Made by a program: the position numbers and the translations under genes
NCBI GenBank assembly: GCA_963664715.2
Contig: CAXXUY010000009.1
Location: 281,730 to 345,729, forward strand
Direction of reading: 5' to 3'
Origin: JAPOXR01 sp963664715
GTDB lineage: Bacteria; Pseudomonadota; Alphaproteobacteria; Rhodobacterales; Rhodobacteraceae
DNA: 64,000 bases
Shown here: positions 8,949 through 17,349 of the stretch, piece by piece
Numbering within the stretch: position 1 is the stretch's first letter
Layout: the number at the start of each line of letters is the position of its first letter
Notes under the pieces: model-generated
What the model saw: the letters and a program-made list of their open reading frames with translations, nothing else
Told to the model about the DNA's origin: nothing
Databases searched by the model: none

Positions 8949-9540
8949 GTCCAGTTCTCCGTGTTGACTGCGTGCAACGCACGCACGTCCGAATTATCGG
9001 GAAACGGAATGCCGGGCTCAATGGCAAAAGAACACGTCGCGGAATGGCCGGTTACGTCCGGACGATCTTGTCCTCCAGTGCCGCAATGCCAAGCGGTCGT
9101 GTTCCCCCGTCCGGTTTCGGTATCTCCACCCGCCGGGACGGAAGCGCCCGCTACGCCCCGCTGTGAACGCGATCGTGCAGGCCGGGCAAACGCTCTTCCA
9201 GCCCGTTCCCGTATTCCTTCCACGTCACCCCGTCCACGCCTGCCGCCGCGTCCCTTTTCAACATGAAACAGGACGCTTCGAGCACGTCCGTTGTCACATG
9301 GTGCAGGAGCGCAGTGAGCTTCTCCTTCGGTTTCCTCGTGGCTGCTTGCCGTATCCGCTCGGCCGCCTGTGACATGCGATCCCGGCCCTGTGTCCGGTGC
9401 ATGCTTTGGCCGCTCGGATTCCCCCTGGTTCCAGCCCTTCCCTCCATCGGCTCCGCAGGAACGGACATTCCCTTGTTCGCCGACATCACCGGTGTCGGGT
9501 CGGAGGAGGCGCCCCGCGGGGCTGGCCTCCGTCCGCCGCA

Positions 9541-9579
9541 CAAACGGCCCGTACGGTTTTCCCGTAAGCCGCTTTCACA
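9541..9579 (-). ncRNA. Domain V-like hairpin of the inner group II intron, copy 1
   Basis: The minus strand reads GAAAGCGGCUUACGG, then a GAAA tetraloop, then ACCGUACGGGCCGUUU. It contains the AGC catalytic triad expected in domain V. It begins just after the stop codon of the inner reverse transcriptase. Confidence 0.6.
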
Positions 9580-9587
9580 AAGGTGTC

Positions 9588-10900
9588 TCATCGAAGGTTC
9601 AAGGAAGGAACCAGAGAGATCAGGCGTACAAGCCCGTACTCGCCACAGAGCTTGCGCTCCGGAAGCTGTTTCCAGCCCGTGTTGCGCCAGCGCTTGTGAC
9701 GATGCGACCAAAGCCGCCTGACGATCCAGCCGTCAAGCTGGTGGAAGAGCTTGCGGACGTGGGCCTTGCGATAGTATTGGCCCCAACCCCGAATGACCGG
9801 GTTGATCTCGTCGATCATCTCCTGCGTACTGACAGGAGCTTTGCGTCGGGTACGCTGGCGGATCTGGTCCTTGAAGTGCCGGACGGATTTTGCACGCGGA
9901 AACGCGTAACGCGCTCCCCCGCGAACCCCGCTCCTGATCTTCGAGGCTTGCAGCCGGAGAGGCCGCTTGCCCTGCTTGATCTTGTCGCCAAGGAACTCGA
10001 ACCCGTACTTCACATGAACAACACGGGTCTTCCCGGCATTCAGGCTCACGCCCAGCTTCAACAGTATCCGCCTGGCTTCCTCCAGTGCCGCGCGGGCTTC
10101 CCCGTGTGTGCGGCATGTGATCAGCCAATCGTCGGCATACCGGGTCAACCGATAGCCACGTCGACGCATTTCCCAATCAAACGGGGTCAGCAAGATATTA
10201 CTGAGAAGCGGCGAAACAATGCCGCCCTGTGGAGTTCCCTGGTCGGTTGGCAGCCTCCTGCCGTCGGCCACCACCCCAGCCGTGAGCATCTGCCTGAGCA
10301 GGCCCAGAACCCGGCCGTCCGACACTCGCTGGTTGACGAGTTCAAGGCGTTTGTCGTGGTCCACGGACCCGAAGAAATCCTTCAGGTCCGCATCAACAAC
10401 CCACTCATACCCCTCGTCCAGTTCCTTCCATATCCTGCGTAGGGCTCCGTGGGTGGACCTCCCCTGCCGGTCGCCGTGGTTGGCATCATCGAATACCGGT
10501 TCGAAGATCGGTCCCAGACGGTTCAGCAGCGCCTGCTGGCACACCCGATCGTAGATCGTCGGGATACCAAGAGGACGAAACTTCCCCGGCTGGCCCGCCT
10601 TGGGGATCAAGCGTTGGAGAACCGGTTGCGGCACAGACTCTCCGTCCCGCAGTTCCCGGTGCAGACGATCAGGATTCGCATCAAGCGAGGCCTCGAACGC
10701 AGCCAAATCCTCTCCATCAACGCCACCGGCACCTCGGTTGCGTTTCACACCTTCTCCCAAGCCACCTCCAAGTTCTTCCGCTTGTACACCTTGTCCACCA
10801 ATGAGTGGACCTTCCTCTCACCCGCCGGATTGATCCAGTGAACAAGTCTCCTCGGGCCATGATGTCCGGGTCTTTCACTCAAGGAACTTGTCCGCGTCAT
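9588..10900 (-). pseudogene. ltrA: Inner group II intron reverse transcriptase, copy 1 (2-base insertion near the N-terminus)
   Basis: Compared with 26726-28035, the intended protein starts at ATG 10900 (MTRTSSLSERPGHHG), and an extra AC at about 10748-10750 breaks the frame after AWEKV. The rest is open: RNRGAGGVDG, FRPLGIPTIYDRVCQQALL, VVDADLKDFFGSVDH, GTPQGGIVSPLLSNILL, and the catalytic YADD (RLTRYADDWLITC). Then comes a maturase segment with INPVIRGWGQYYRKA. Intact length would be about 436 residues. The other copy has a different lesion, so together they give the full sequence. Confidence 0.85.
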
Positions 10901-11937
10901 GGTCCTTACTCTCTCATTCCCCTTCTCGCTCCAGCCACCTCTGCCAACCGACTTCCCCGACCCACCCGGCCGCCGCTCGCGCGGTCACCCGGCTTTCGCC
11001 GGGCTTGAGGTACTATTCGGTTGTCCGATTGCTCGACGCGCATCCTTTCCCACTTCGCCTCTCGGCTTATAGGGGCCGTTATCCCGGTGCCACCCGGGAA
11101 CGCAACGAGCCCTCCTGGGGTCACATCCAGATCTTCCGTACCGTGCCGTCCGCAAACACCTTGGTGCGACGGGTGGATAAGAACGCCTTCGCCGCCATAG
11201 TGCCGGCTCGACCTTGCCCCGTCCTTGGCCGACCGATTCATCATGGGGTAGCCCCCTCGATTACGGCCCGGTACTTCTCCGCAAGCCCTTCAGATTCCAC
11301 CTCGCGGTGGACACCCTGCCCTCCGGTTGTCTCCTGACAGTGAACCAACTTGGCTTCTCCCTTGGCTGTCTCCGCCGTTTCCGGCTTCGTGCCCGTTTAG
11401 GGCTTCGCTTATCGGCCCACCCCGGCCAGTGAGGAATTACCCCCACTTTTGGATATGGCGCCCCCTACCCGAGCGCCAGTGGGACTTGAACCCACCTGAT
11501 CTGGGCGCTGCCCAGCACACACTATGGCCTTTGCCGACTGCTTCAATCCGTTCGTCATCGATTCGGATTCTCTCCTGTCTTCCGCGGCCCCGGCACGACT
11601 GCCAGGGCAGATCGAAGCCCTCCCGGGTCCCGGTGTGGGGTGTACGTGCGTCCCTGGATTCCTCGGACAACGCGGAGCCCGGCAGACCCTCACCATGACG
11701 GTTCTGCAGGTGTTGCCTTCGGCCGATGACAAGACCTCGGCGCTCCGGATCATATCCTTTGCGATGCTCAATCATCCCGGCCACACGCGCCGCTACCGAC
11801 GCTTCGCATGCCTTCTCGCGGATGCACACGCAATGCTCGCGGTGAAAGTGGTGGCTGACCTTTCCTTCCTGCCGGACTTGCACCGGCTGCCCCAGCACCG
11901 ATTTCTCGGCACTCGTCACCTTGATTGTCGCTCTCTA
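10901..11937 (-). ncRNA. 5' RNA region of the twintron, copy 1 (domains I-III of both introns)
   Basis: About 1,040 noncoding bases precede the inner reverse transcriptase, roughly twice what one intron needs. Two 5'-type segments can be seen. One, near 11919, reads GUGACGAGUGCC and soon GCAGCCGGUGCAAGUCCGGC. The other, near 11520, reads GUGUGCUGGG and then GGUGGGUUCAAGUCCCAC. Both have the early hairpin typical of group II domain I. Short reading frames here are not genes. Confidence 0.55.
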
Positions 11938-12188
11938 GTCTGACGACTTTTCGGTATTGCAGGTATACGGCCCGGCCAATGCCGACACAGAGCAGGTGAC
12001 GCCCGAGATTGACTGACGGACAGACTGACCGAGCTGAGCAAAGCGCAGGGCAGCAACCCCAGCCCCTGACTGCGGGGTTGGGTGGCGTCCCGCCTGGCCA
12101 CTGAGCGGCGGCGGCGGGGCCACGCCCGATTCGGCACGAGGTCAGTGTCTGGTGCCGGTCGCTCGAAACAGCGCGGGAGGAACACATC

Positions 12189-12932
12189 GTGCACTTCAGA
12201 ACGAACAATATTCTCAAGAAGAACAGTAAGGGCAAGAAGGGACTCGGCCTTGGTCTGGTCTATCCGAGTGCCGAAGCCATCGAGATCGTTGGCATGCTCG
12301 GCGGCTTCGATTTCGTCCAGCTCGACGGCGAGCACGGGCTGTTCTCGCCAGAGTCGACCGACGAGATGTGCCGGGCCGCGGATGGCTTCGGGCTCAATGT
12401 GATCGCACGGGTGCCCGGTATCGATAGCTCGACCATCAACTCGTATCTCGATCGCGGCGTCACCGGCATCTGGGGGCCGCACATCGAGACCGCGGAAGAG
12501 GCCCAGGTGCTCGTTGACGCGAGCCTCTTCGGGCCCGATGGTCAGCGCAGTTGGGGCGGTGGCCGCGGCAACTACTACAACAACTCCGCGTTGATCGACA
12601 TCCCGGGCGGCGAGCGCACCGAGTACATGCGGCAGACCAACGCCAACATGCTGGTGCTGTGTCAGCTCGAGAGCGCCCGGGCATTCGAGAACCTGGACGC
12701 CATTCTCAAGGTCGAGGGATTCGACGGCTATGTCTTCGGCCCCAACGACCTGGCGCAGTCCATGGGTCTTCCGGGGCAGCCGGGTCACCCCGACGTGGTC
12801 GCCGCGGAGCGCCGGGTGGCGGAGCGCATCCACGCCGCCGGCGGCAAGCTGCACACCGACCTCTTCGCTGTTATCGAGCTGCGACACCTGATCGTGGACG
12901 GGGCGCAGCGGTTTCTGGCCGAAAACGCATGA
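12189..12932 (+). CDS. HpcH/HpaI family aldolase
   Basis: The 247-residue protein starts with GTG at 12189 after GGGAGGA. It has the HpcH/HpaI (2-dehydro-3-deoxyglucarate / 4-hydroxy-2-oxo-acid aldolase) pattern: GLVYPSAEAIEIVGMLG, FVQLDGEHGLF with the conserved D-x-E-H, ARVPG, and a metal-binding segment MLVLCQLESARAFENLD followed by GPNDLAQSMG. These class II enzymes reversibly cleave 4-hydroxy-2-oxo acids to pyruvate or a 2-oxo acid and an aldehyde. It heads an operon with a Gfo/Idh/MocA dehydrogenase and an SDR, a set typical of sugar-acid breakdown. The substrate is not readable. Confidence 0.88.
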   Translation: MHFRTNNILKKNSKGKKGLGLGLVYPSAEAIEIVGMLGGFDFVQLDGEHGLFSPESTDEMCRAADGFGLNVIARVPGIDSSTINSYLDRGVTGIWGPHIETAEEAQVLVDASLFGPDGQRSWGGGRGNYYNNSALIDIPGGERTEYMRQTNANMLVLCQLESARAFENLDAILKVEGFDGYVFGPNDLAQSMGLPGQPGHPDVVAAERRVAERIHAAGGKLHTDLFAVIELRHLIVDGAQRFLAENA

Positions 12933-13015
12933 CTGCGCCCCAGGGGATACGTGCGGGCATACGCAGTGATTTCACCGACGGCCGAATCGAGAACGCCCCG
13001 GAGGAGGTGACAGAA

Positions 13016-14059
13016 ATGAGACAGAAAGTCGTGCGGTATGGTCTTCTCTCGACCTCGCAGATTGGCATCAATGCCCATCTCCCCGCCTCACGTGAGTCGA
13101 AGAGCTCGCAGATCGTTTCGATCTCATCACGAGCTGCCTCGAAGGCCAGGGCGGCGGCGGACGAGCACGGAATAGACCGGTGGTATGGGTCGTACGAAGA
13201 GCAGCTCGCCGACCCCGGGATGGACGCCGTGATCATCGTGCTGCCGATCAGCATGCACTGCGAGTGGACGGTCAAGGCAGCGGAGGCAGGCAAGCACATT
13301 CTGTGCGAGAAGCCGCTGGCGACGTCGGCGAAAGACTGTAAGCGAATGATCGATGCGGCCAGGAGCAACAGCGTCGTGCTCGTCGAGGGGTTCACACATC
13401 GATGGAACCCGCACCTGAGAAGGGCGCAAGAGCTCGTTGCCGACGGGGCCATCGGCCAGGTGGTCACCGTGAACGCGGTTGGCTGCAGCCACCGGATCCG
13501 TCCGGCCGACTACGAGAGTATCAGGTACTCGGCCGAGCTCGAAGGCGGTGCACTGCGGGAGGTCGGCTCTTACGCCGTGTATGCGGCACGGTTCGTTCTC
13601 GGTGCAGAGCCGATCCGTGTCCATGGGGTCGGCTTCGACTCCGGCGGGTGGGGTGTCGACACGACGTTCTGTGGCGTCATGGAGTTCGGTAACGGGGTGC
13701 TGGCGAACGTGACGAGCAGCATGGAGCACTCATCGTTCCGCTTCCAGATCTCGATCGATGGACGCGAAGGAAGGATCGAGATTCCGTCGATGTTCGACGA
13801 TTCGGGTCCCGTCATCATCAGGGGCGTCGAGGGGCGGGATGAGCAGACCATCACCACGCCGGCACCCAACCGGTTCACCGCGCAGCTCGACGAGTTCTCC
13901 GAGTGCGTCCTCACCGGCAAGGCACCCGAGTTCCCGGCCGAGGACGGCCTGCGAAACTGCGCCGTCCTCGAGGCGCTGCTCGAGTCCGCGAGCTCGGGCC
14001 GGTCGGAAACGCTGGATCTGGAGGCAACCGGCAGCCCAAGAGCGAGGCAAGACTCATGA
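13016..14059 (+). CDS. Gfo/Idh/MocA family oxidoreductase, paralogue A
   Basis: The 347-residue protein starts at ATG 13016, preceded by GAGGAGG. It has an N-terminal Rossmann fold (YGLLSTSQIGINAHLPAS), the family signature AGKHILCEKPLATSAKDC with the catalytic Lys, and a C-terminal alpha/beta domain (GGALREVGSYAVYAARFV, FQISIDGREGRIEIPSMF). Members are NAD(P)-dependent dehydrogenases of sugars or inositols. It sits 83 bases after the aldolase gene and overlaps the next SDR gene by ATGA. A diverged paralogue is at 37133-38140, there too followed by an SDR, so this pairing is conserved. Confidence 0.9.
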   Translation: MRQKVVRYGLLSTSQIGINAHLPASRESKSSQIVSISSRAASKARAAADEHGIDRWYGSYEEQLADPGMDAVIIVLPISMHCEWTVKAAEAGKHILCEKPLATSAKDCKRMIDAARSNSVVLVEGFTHRWNPHLRRAQELVADGAIGQVVTVNAVGCSHRIRPADYESIRYSAELEGGALREVGSYAVYAARFVLGAEPIRVHGVGFDSGGWGVDTTFCGVMEFGNGVLANVTSSMEHSSFRFQISIDGREGRIEIPSMFDDSGPVIIRGVEGRDEQTITTPAPNRFTAQLDEFSECVLTGKAPEFPAEDGLRNCAVLEALLESASSGRSETLDLEATGSPRARQDS

Positions 14060-14790
14060 CCGCAAGGAGTTCCGGGTCGGTTGCGGTTGTGACCGGCGGG
14101 GCCAGAGGTATTGGCCTCGGCTGCGCCATGTCGCTCGCGGCCAAGGGCTTCAACCTGGCGCTCGTCGATGTTCACGAAGACGAGCTGCAGGAGGCGACTG
14201 GCAAGCTTCGGGCGACGGGCGCGCAGGCCGAGTCCTTCGTTGCCGACGTGAGCGACTTCGCCAGAGCCGCGGAGGTCGCAGGCGACATCCTGGAGCGCTT
14301 CGAGGCGATCAGCGTGCTCGTCAACAACGCCGGTATCGGCAGCGCGAAGGGCCTGCTCGAGATCAGTGAGGCCGAGTGGAATCGTACGATCGACGTGAAC
14401 CTGAAGGGGTGCTTCAACTGGTCGAGAGCAGTCGTTCCATCGATGCAGGCGAGAGGTTGGGGCCGGATCGTCAGCATCGCCTCCATCGCCGCGTACAGCG
14501 GTGGTACGGTCAGCAAGCTCGCCTACGCGGCATCGAAAGCGGGGATACTCGGCATGACGCGCTCGCTTGCCAAGGAGCTCGCGCCTGCCATCGCCGTGAA
14601 TGCGATCTGCCCGGGTACTATCAACTCCGCGCTCGCGGCCGGGACCGATGAGGCTTTGAAGGGGATTTGCCTTGGGCGCCTCGGCACGCCCGAGGACATC
14701 GGCCAGGTGGTGGCGTTCCTGGCGAGCGTCGAGCCGAACTTCATCACGGGTCAGACCATTACTGTCGATGGATTCCAGCGGAGCACGTGA
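14056..14790 (+). CDS. SDR family oxidoreductase, paralogue A
   Basis: The 244-residue classical SDR has the nucleotide motif TGGARGIG (about residues 14-21), NNAG, the catalytic Ser in SIASIAAYSGG, YAASK with the catalytic Tyr and Lys, and the C-terminal TGQTITVDGF. It is an NAD(P)-dependent alcohol or sugar dehydrogenase. It overlaps the Gfo gene by four bases, so they are coupled. The truncated homologue at 36408-37088 follows the second Gfo gene. Confidence 0.9.
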   Translation: MTARSSGSVAVVTGGARGIGLGCAMSLAAKGFNLALVDVHEDELQEATGKLRATGAQAESFVADVSDFARAAEVAGDILERFEAISVLVNNAGIGSAKGLLEISEAEWNRTIDVNLKGCFNWSRAVVPSMQARGWGRIVSIASIAAYSGGTVSKLAYAASKAGILGMTRSLAKELAPAIAVNAICPGTINSALAAGTDEALKGICLGRLGTPEDIGQVVAFLASVEPNFITGQTITVDGFQRST

Positions 14791-15175
14791 GTCCGCGAGA
14801 AACTGCGGCCGGGTCGACCTGTGCCACTTCGCGGCCGACTCGCACTAGTAGGCGAAGGTGGAAATTGAGTGCTGAAAAGTGATGTCATCAGGAAGCGGAG
14901 TTTTGTTGTTATGAATGGTGTTGTTTTTCGGTTTGAATTGCTGCGGATTTCCCGGGTTATTTTGCTCGGTTTGGGACGATTCTTCCCGCATTGCGCTGAT
15001 CTGACTGGTTCGGTTTGGGATTTGTCTGCCCTGTCAGGATGTCATTCCAGATACCATGAGCCGTGTCGGGAATTGCGCTTGCGGCTGATTCGGTTCAGGA
15101 GAGCGTTCAGGCATCAACATGTTGTGGCAAGGGGCCGTTTCATGGGAACCCCTTGCCGAGCGAAAGGAGAGACAG
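14791..15175 (+). other. Noncoding region upstream of the IS110 recombinase, candidate bridge RNA locus
   Basis: About 385 bases without a gene. From about 14850 the composition becomes T-rich and the sequence probably lies inside the IS110 left end. IS110-family elements encode a structured bridge RNA in a long noncoding end; whether it lies upstream or downstream depends on the subgroup. I cannot fold it, so this is only a location. Confidence 0.3.
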
Positions 15176-16373
15176 ATGGTTAATTCACTCACCCCCTTCA
15201 CCGGGGACGCTACCACGGTTTACGCGGCGCTGGAAGTTAGCGACAGCAGCTGGATCCTCGGTGTTGGGGATCCGTCCGACGCGTCGAGGACCGGCCTTCA
15301 CAGGCTGGATCCGCATGACGTTGGCGAATTGCTGGCGAAGCTCGGCCGTGCGCGGGAGCGGGCCTCGGCGACCTGCGGCGACGTCCGCGTGATGCTGGTC
15401 TACGAGGCGGGCTACGAAGGTTTCTGGCTTGCCCGGCGTCTCGAGGTCGAGGAGCTGGAGGTTGTGGTCTGCGATCCGGCCAGCCTCGAGGTGGTTCGGC
15501 GCAGGAAGAAGGCGAAGACGGACCGGGCGCTCAGGGCCTGGGACGGCGGCGACCGGGACGCGATGTCTCCGGTGCGGATCCCGACCGTCGCGGAGGAGGA
15601 CGCGAAGCGCCTTCTGCGCAGGCGTGAACGTCTGGTGAAGGAGCGTCGTCGGCTCGCGAACTCGGTCTCCGGGCTGCTCAGGCTGCACGGCGTGTCCGCC
15701 GGGGATCCGGAAGCGCCTCGAAGGGGTGAGGACCGGCTACGGCACGGAACTGCAGCCGGGCCTGGTGGCCGAGGTCATGGGCATCCTCGACCGTCTGGAG
15801 CTGGTCTGCGCGGAGATGACGACGGTCGAGGGGGAGAAGGCGGCGGTGCTGAAGGCATCGCGGGAGGCGCTCGACGGCCTGCCCGGGAATGCGGATGCCG
15901 CGGCAAGCGGAAGCGGGGAAACCGCTCTGGCGGAGATCGCGGAGACGGATCTGGTCCCGAAGCATGGGCACTGCGCGGCGGCGCTGGCCAGGCTGCGCGG
16001 GATCGGCGCGAACGACGCCCTGCTCCTGGGTGGCGAGCTGCTCTACCGGGACTTCCGGAACCGCCGGGAGCTGGCCAGCTTTGCGGGACTGGCGCCGGTT
16101 CCCTGGGCGAGCGGCGGCGTCGACCACGACCAGGGGATCAGCAAGGCCGGCAGCTCGATGCTGCGAAAGCACCTGGTGCAGATGGCCTGGCGCTGGCTGC
16201 AGCACCAGCCGGGCAGCGCGCTGTCGAAATGGTTCCGGGAATACGTCTGGGCCCGCGACGGGCGCGCGCGGAAGCGGGGGATCGTGGCGCTGGCACGCAA
16301 GCTGCTGGTGGCGCTGTGGAGATACGCCACCGCCGGGATGGTGCCGGAAGGCGCCGTCCTGTCGCGGGCCTGA
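15176..16373 (+). pseudogene. IS110-family recombinase/transposase, frameshifted
   Basis: Starts at ATG 15176 after AAAGGAGAGACAG. The N-terminal RuvC-like part reads VYAALEVSDSSWILGVGD and continues to about 15700 (SVSGLLRLHG). The correct reading then moves to the +1 frame (RKRLEGVRTGYGTEL) and stays open to 16373. This C-terminal part has the Tnp_20 signature: LRGIGANDALLLGGELLY, ELASFAGLAPVPWASGG with the serine, and DQGISKAGSSMLR. The lesion is a small indel near 15695-15710. The intact protein would be about 400 residues. The full element ends are not defined. Confidence 0.85.
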
Positions 16374-16725
16374 GCGGAGGGCAAGCAAACATCAGAACAC
16401 CCGGGCGGCCCGACGGGGTTTCCGGGGATCCCGGGCAAGGTGTGTGACCGTTCAAGGACATGGTTCGCCGCAGACTGCGGCACCGTTCATCCAGATGGGT
16501 CCCGCCTCCCGGAACGTCGCACCGCCCGAATCGGGCATTGTGGTCACGAGGCCGACGACCGTCGGCCAACCGAACCGGATAAGAGTCTGGACGCGTCGTT
16601 GAGCGTGCCGAGGAACCGCGACGTTCTGCCTGGAGCATTCCCCGAGTGGCGCCGAACCGTCCCGACGACAGGGGGAAGGAACAATGTGACGACACGGGAA
16701 GACCGTTGCCGCAAAGGGGATAAGG
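16374..16725. other. Noncoding stretch after the IS110 recombinase
   Basis: About 350 bases without a gene, probably containing the IS110 right end and the left border of the DDE/ATPase transposon module. It could instead hold the IS110 noncoding RNA. I see no tRNA or clear terminator. Confidence 0.4.
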
Positions 16726-17349
16726 CTACTTGGAAAAGAATGCTCGGACCGGACCCCCGATGCCGGAAGCGAGGCGAAAACGGTCGGGGAAATTGGACTT
16801 GACTGGAGAGTACTCATAAGAGCCGCCTTCGGCTTTTCGGCTTGCTGGCGCCATGGCCCTGAAGGGCCGGTCGGGGCGGGTTCCGACCAGTTCGGCGCCG
16901 GTTTCCCTGCCGTCGCGGCTGCGGCAGGTGAAGACTGCGTTGGCGCGGTTGTCGGCGCCGAGGATGCCGATGCGCCTGCAGTGTTCGATCAGGCCTGGAT
17001 CGAGCCCGCGGTCCTGGTGGAGGTCGCGGCGCACCCGCGCCCATGCCCGGTCTTCGGGGAGGCCCCGGCTTCCGTCTGCGGTGCATGGGTTGCGGGAGGG
17101 GAGCCCTTCGAGACGGCTGAGGGCCTGGAGGAAGCTGCACCGCTCGGCATGGATGACGAGATCGATTGCGCCGCCGCCGCCGCGTCCTGCGACATGATCG
17201 AAGAAGCGGGCTTGATTGATACTGATCACGGATCCCGGGCGTTTCCAGCGGGCCTTGTCGGCGGGGTCTTTCCGGTAGCCGGGTTCGGCGGCGACGAGGG
17301 TGAGCGGGATTGTCCGCACTGCGTCGGCCCGCGCCCTGCGGCTGCTCAC
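16726..17349 (-). CDS. DUF3991/toprim-like protein, apparently C-terminally truncated
   Basis: The product starts at GTG 17349, overlapping the upstream ATPase stop by GTGA. Residues about 13-85 match the DUF3991 region that precedes the TOPRIM domain of plasmid and phage primase-like proteins: YRKDPADKARWKRPGSVISI, FFDHVAGRGGGGAIDLVI and FLQALSRLEG. Residues 90-170 start a TOPRIM-like fold (GILGADNRANAVFTCRSRDG, ELVGTRPDRPF). After about residue 175 (SRKAEGGS) the sequence loses family character, so a break near 16820 is likely. Position after a transposase and an ATPase suggests it belongs to the transposon. Role unknown. Confidence 0.6.
   Translation of the reverse strand: MSSRRARADAVRTIPLTLVAAEPGYRKDPADKARWKRPGSVISINQARFFDHVAGRGGGGAIDLVIHAERCSFLQALSRLEGLPSRNPCTADGSRGLPEDRAWARVRRDLHQDRGLDPGLIEHCRRIGILGADNRANAVFTCRSRDGRETGAELVGTRPDRPFRAMAPASRKAEGGSYEYSPVKSNFPDRFRLASGIGGPVRAFFSK

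Larger units (their letters stand above)
6081..9055 (-). mobile_element. IS66-family element, 2,975 bp, with 8-bp target duplication
   Basis: The ends are GTAAGCGGCCATTCCGCG (6081) and, reverse-complemented, GTAACCGGCCATTCCGCG (9055); both continue as inverted repeats. The 8-bp duplication GTCCGGAC lies at 6073-6080 and 9056-9063. The uninterrupted target is seen at 26194-26201. The layout is odd. tnpA and tnpB read leftwards from the right end, while tnpC reads rightwards. The left 365 bp look like a deleted mirror image of the right arm, with the end, the start of tnpA, the end of tnpB and the 3' end of tnpC. The insertion is later than the duplication of the twintron. Confidence 0.92.
5049..9402 (-). 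pseudogene. ltrA: Outer group II intron reverse transcriptase/maturase, copy 1: split by IS66 and carrying an amber codon
   Basis: The coding sequence starts at 9402 (MHRTQGRDRMSQAAERIRQ), meets a TAG at 9151-9153 after LHDRVHSGA, continues in frame (RALPSRRVEIPKPDG), is cut by IS66 (6081-9055) and resumes to 5049. The reverse-transcriptase motifs are clear: FGFRPGRGAHDALDALAYG-type motif, GTPQGSSVSPILANIYLH and the catalytic YADD (IVRYADDFVVGF). The C-terminal part carries the maturase-like X region. The amber codon sits where related proteins have Tyr (GAYRALPSRR), and it is shared with the copy at 25170-26540, so it predates the duplication. No endonuclease domain is visible. Not functional as it stands. 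Confidence 0.85.
9494..11520 (-). mobile_element. Inner group II intron, copy 1
   Basis: Inferred 5' end GUGUGCUGGGCAGCG at about 11520 (consensus GUGYG) and inferred 3' end CCUCCGACCCGAC at 9494. Inside are a structured 5' region, a reverse transcriptase (9588-10900), a domain V hairpin (9541-9579) and a domain VI-like stem with GGAGGC and GCCTCC arms. At about 2.0 kb it has the usual length of an ORF-bearing bacterial group II intron. If it is spliced out, the outer intron's 5' RNA joins the outer reverse transcriptase region. The splice sites were read by eye. Confidence 0.6.
4867..11937 (-). mobile_element. Group II intron retroelement (probable twintron), copy 1, with an IS66 insertion
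   Basis: Read on the minus strand, the element runs from about 11937 (5') to 4867 (3', ending in AC). It repeats at 24988-29072. Without the IS66 and its duplicated target, copy 1 is 4,088 bp against 4,085 bp; the difference equals the two indels seen in the second reverse transcriptase. Order: about 400 nt of 5' RNA, an inner intron with its own reverse transcriptase and domain V, then an outer reverse transcriptase and a second domain V. Two domain V hairpins and two reverse transcriptases but one long 5' region fit nesting rather than tandem introns. The outer 5' splice site may be GTGACG at 11919; the other 18 shared bases (11920-11937) could be recognised exon. Confidence 0.75.

Noticed and set aside
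9369..10442. A 357-codon plus-strand frame opposite the inner reverse transcriptase (and its copy at 26507-27580)
   Set aside because: Both copies are mirror readings of the reverse transcriptase. No start signal or family was seen.
5049..10900. Retron or diversity-generating retroelement as an explanation of the reverse transcriptases
   Set aside because: No msr/msd, template repeat or variable repeat is seen, and the proteins have the group II maturase layout with domain V hairpins next to them.
11465..11520. A tRNA-like T-arm (GGTGGGTTCAAGTCCCAC) in the twintron, repeated near 28610-28650
   Set aside because: No acceptor, D or anticodon arms can be formed around it. It lies at the start of the inner intron, where group II domain I has a similar hairpin.
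12551..14059. A longer protein start for the Gfo gene, running back into the aldolase gene
   Set aside because: The upstream part is an out-of-frame reading of the aldolase gene. GAGGAGG before ATG 13016 and homology both support the shorter protein.
15119..16447. A 442-residue single protein across the IS110 gene
   Set aside because: After about residue 190 this frame is Arg/Gly-rich nonsense; the family sequence continues in the +1 frame.
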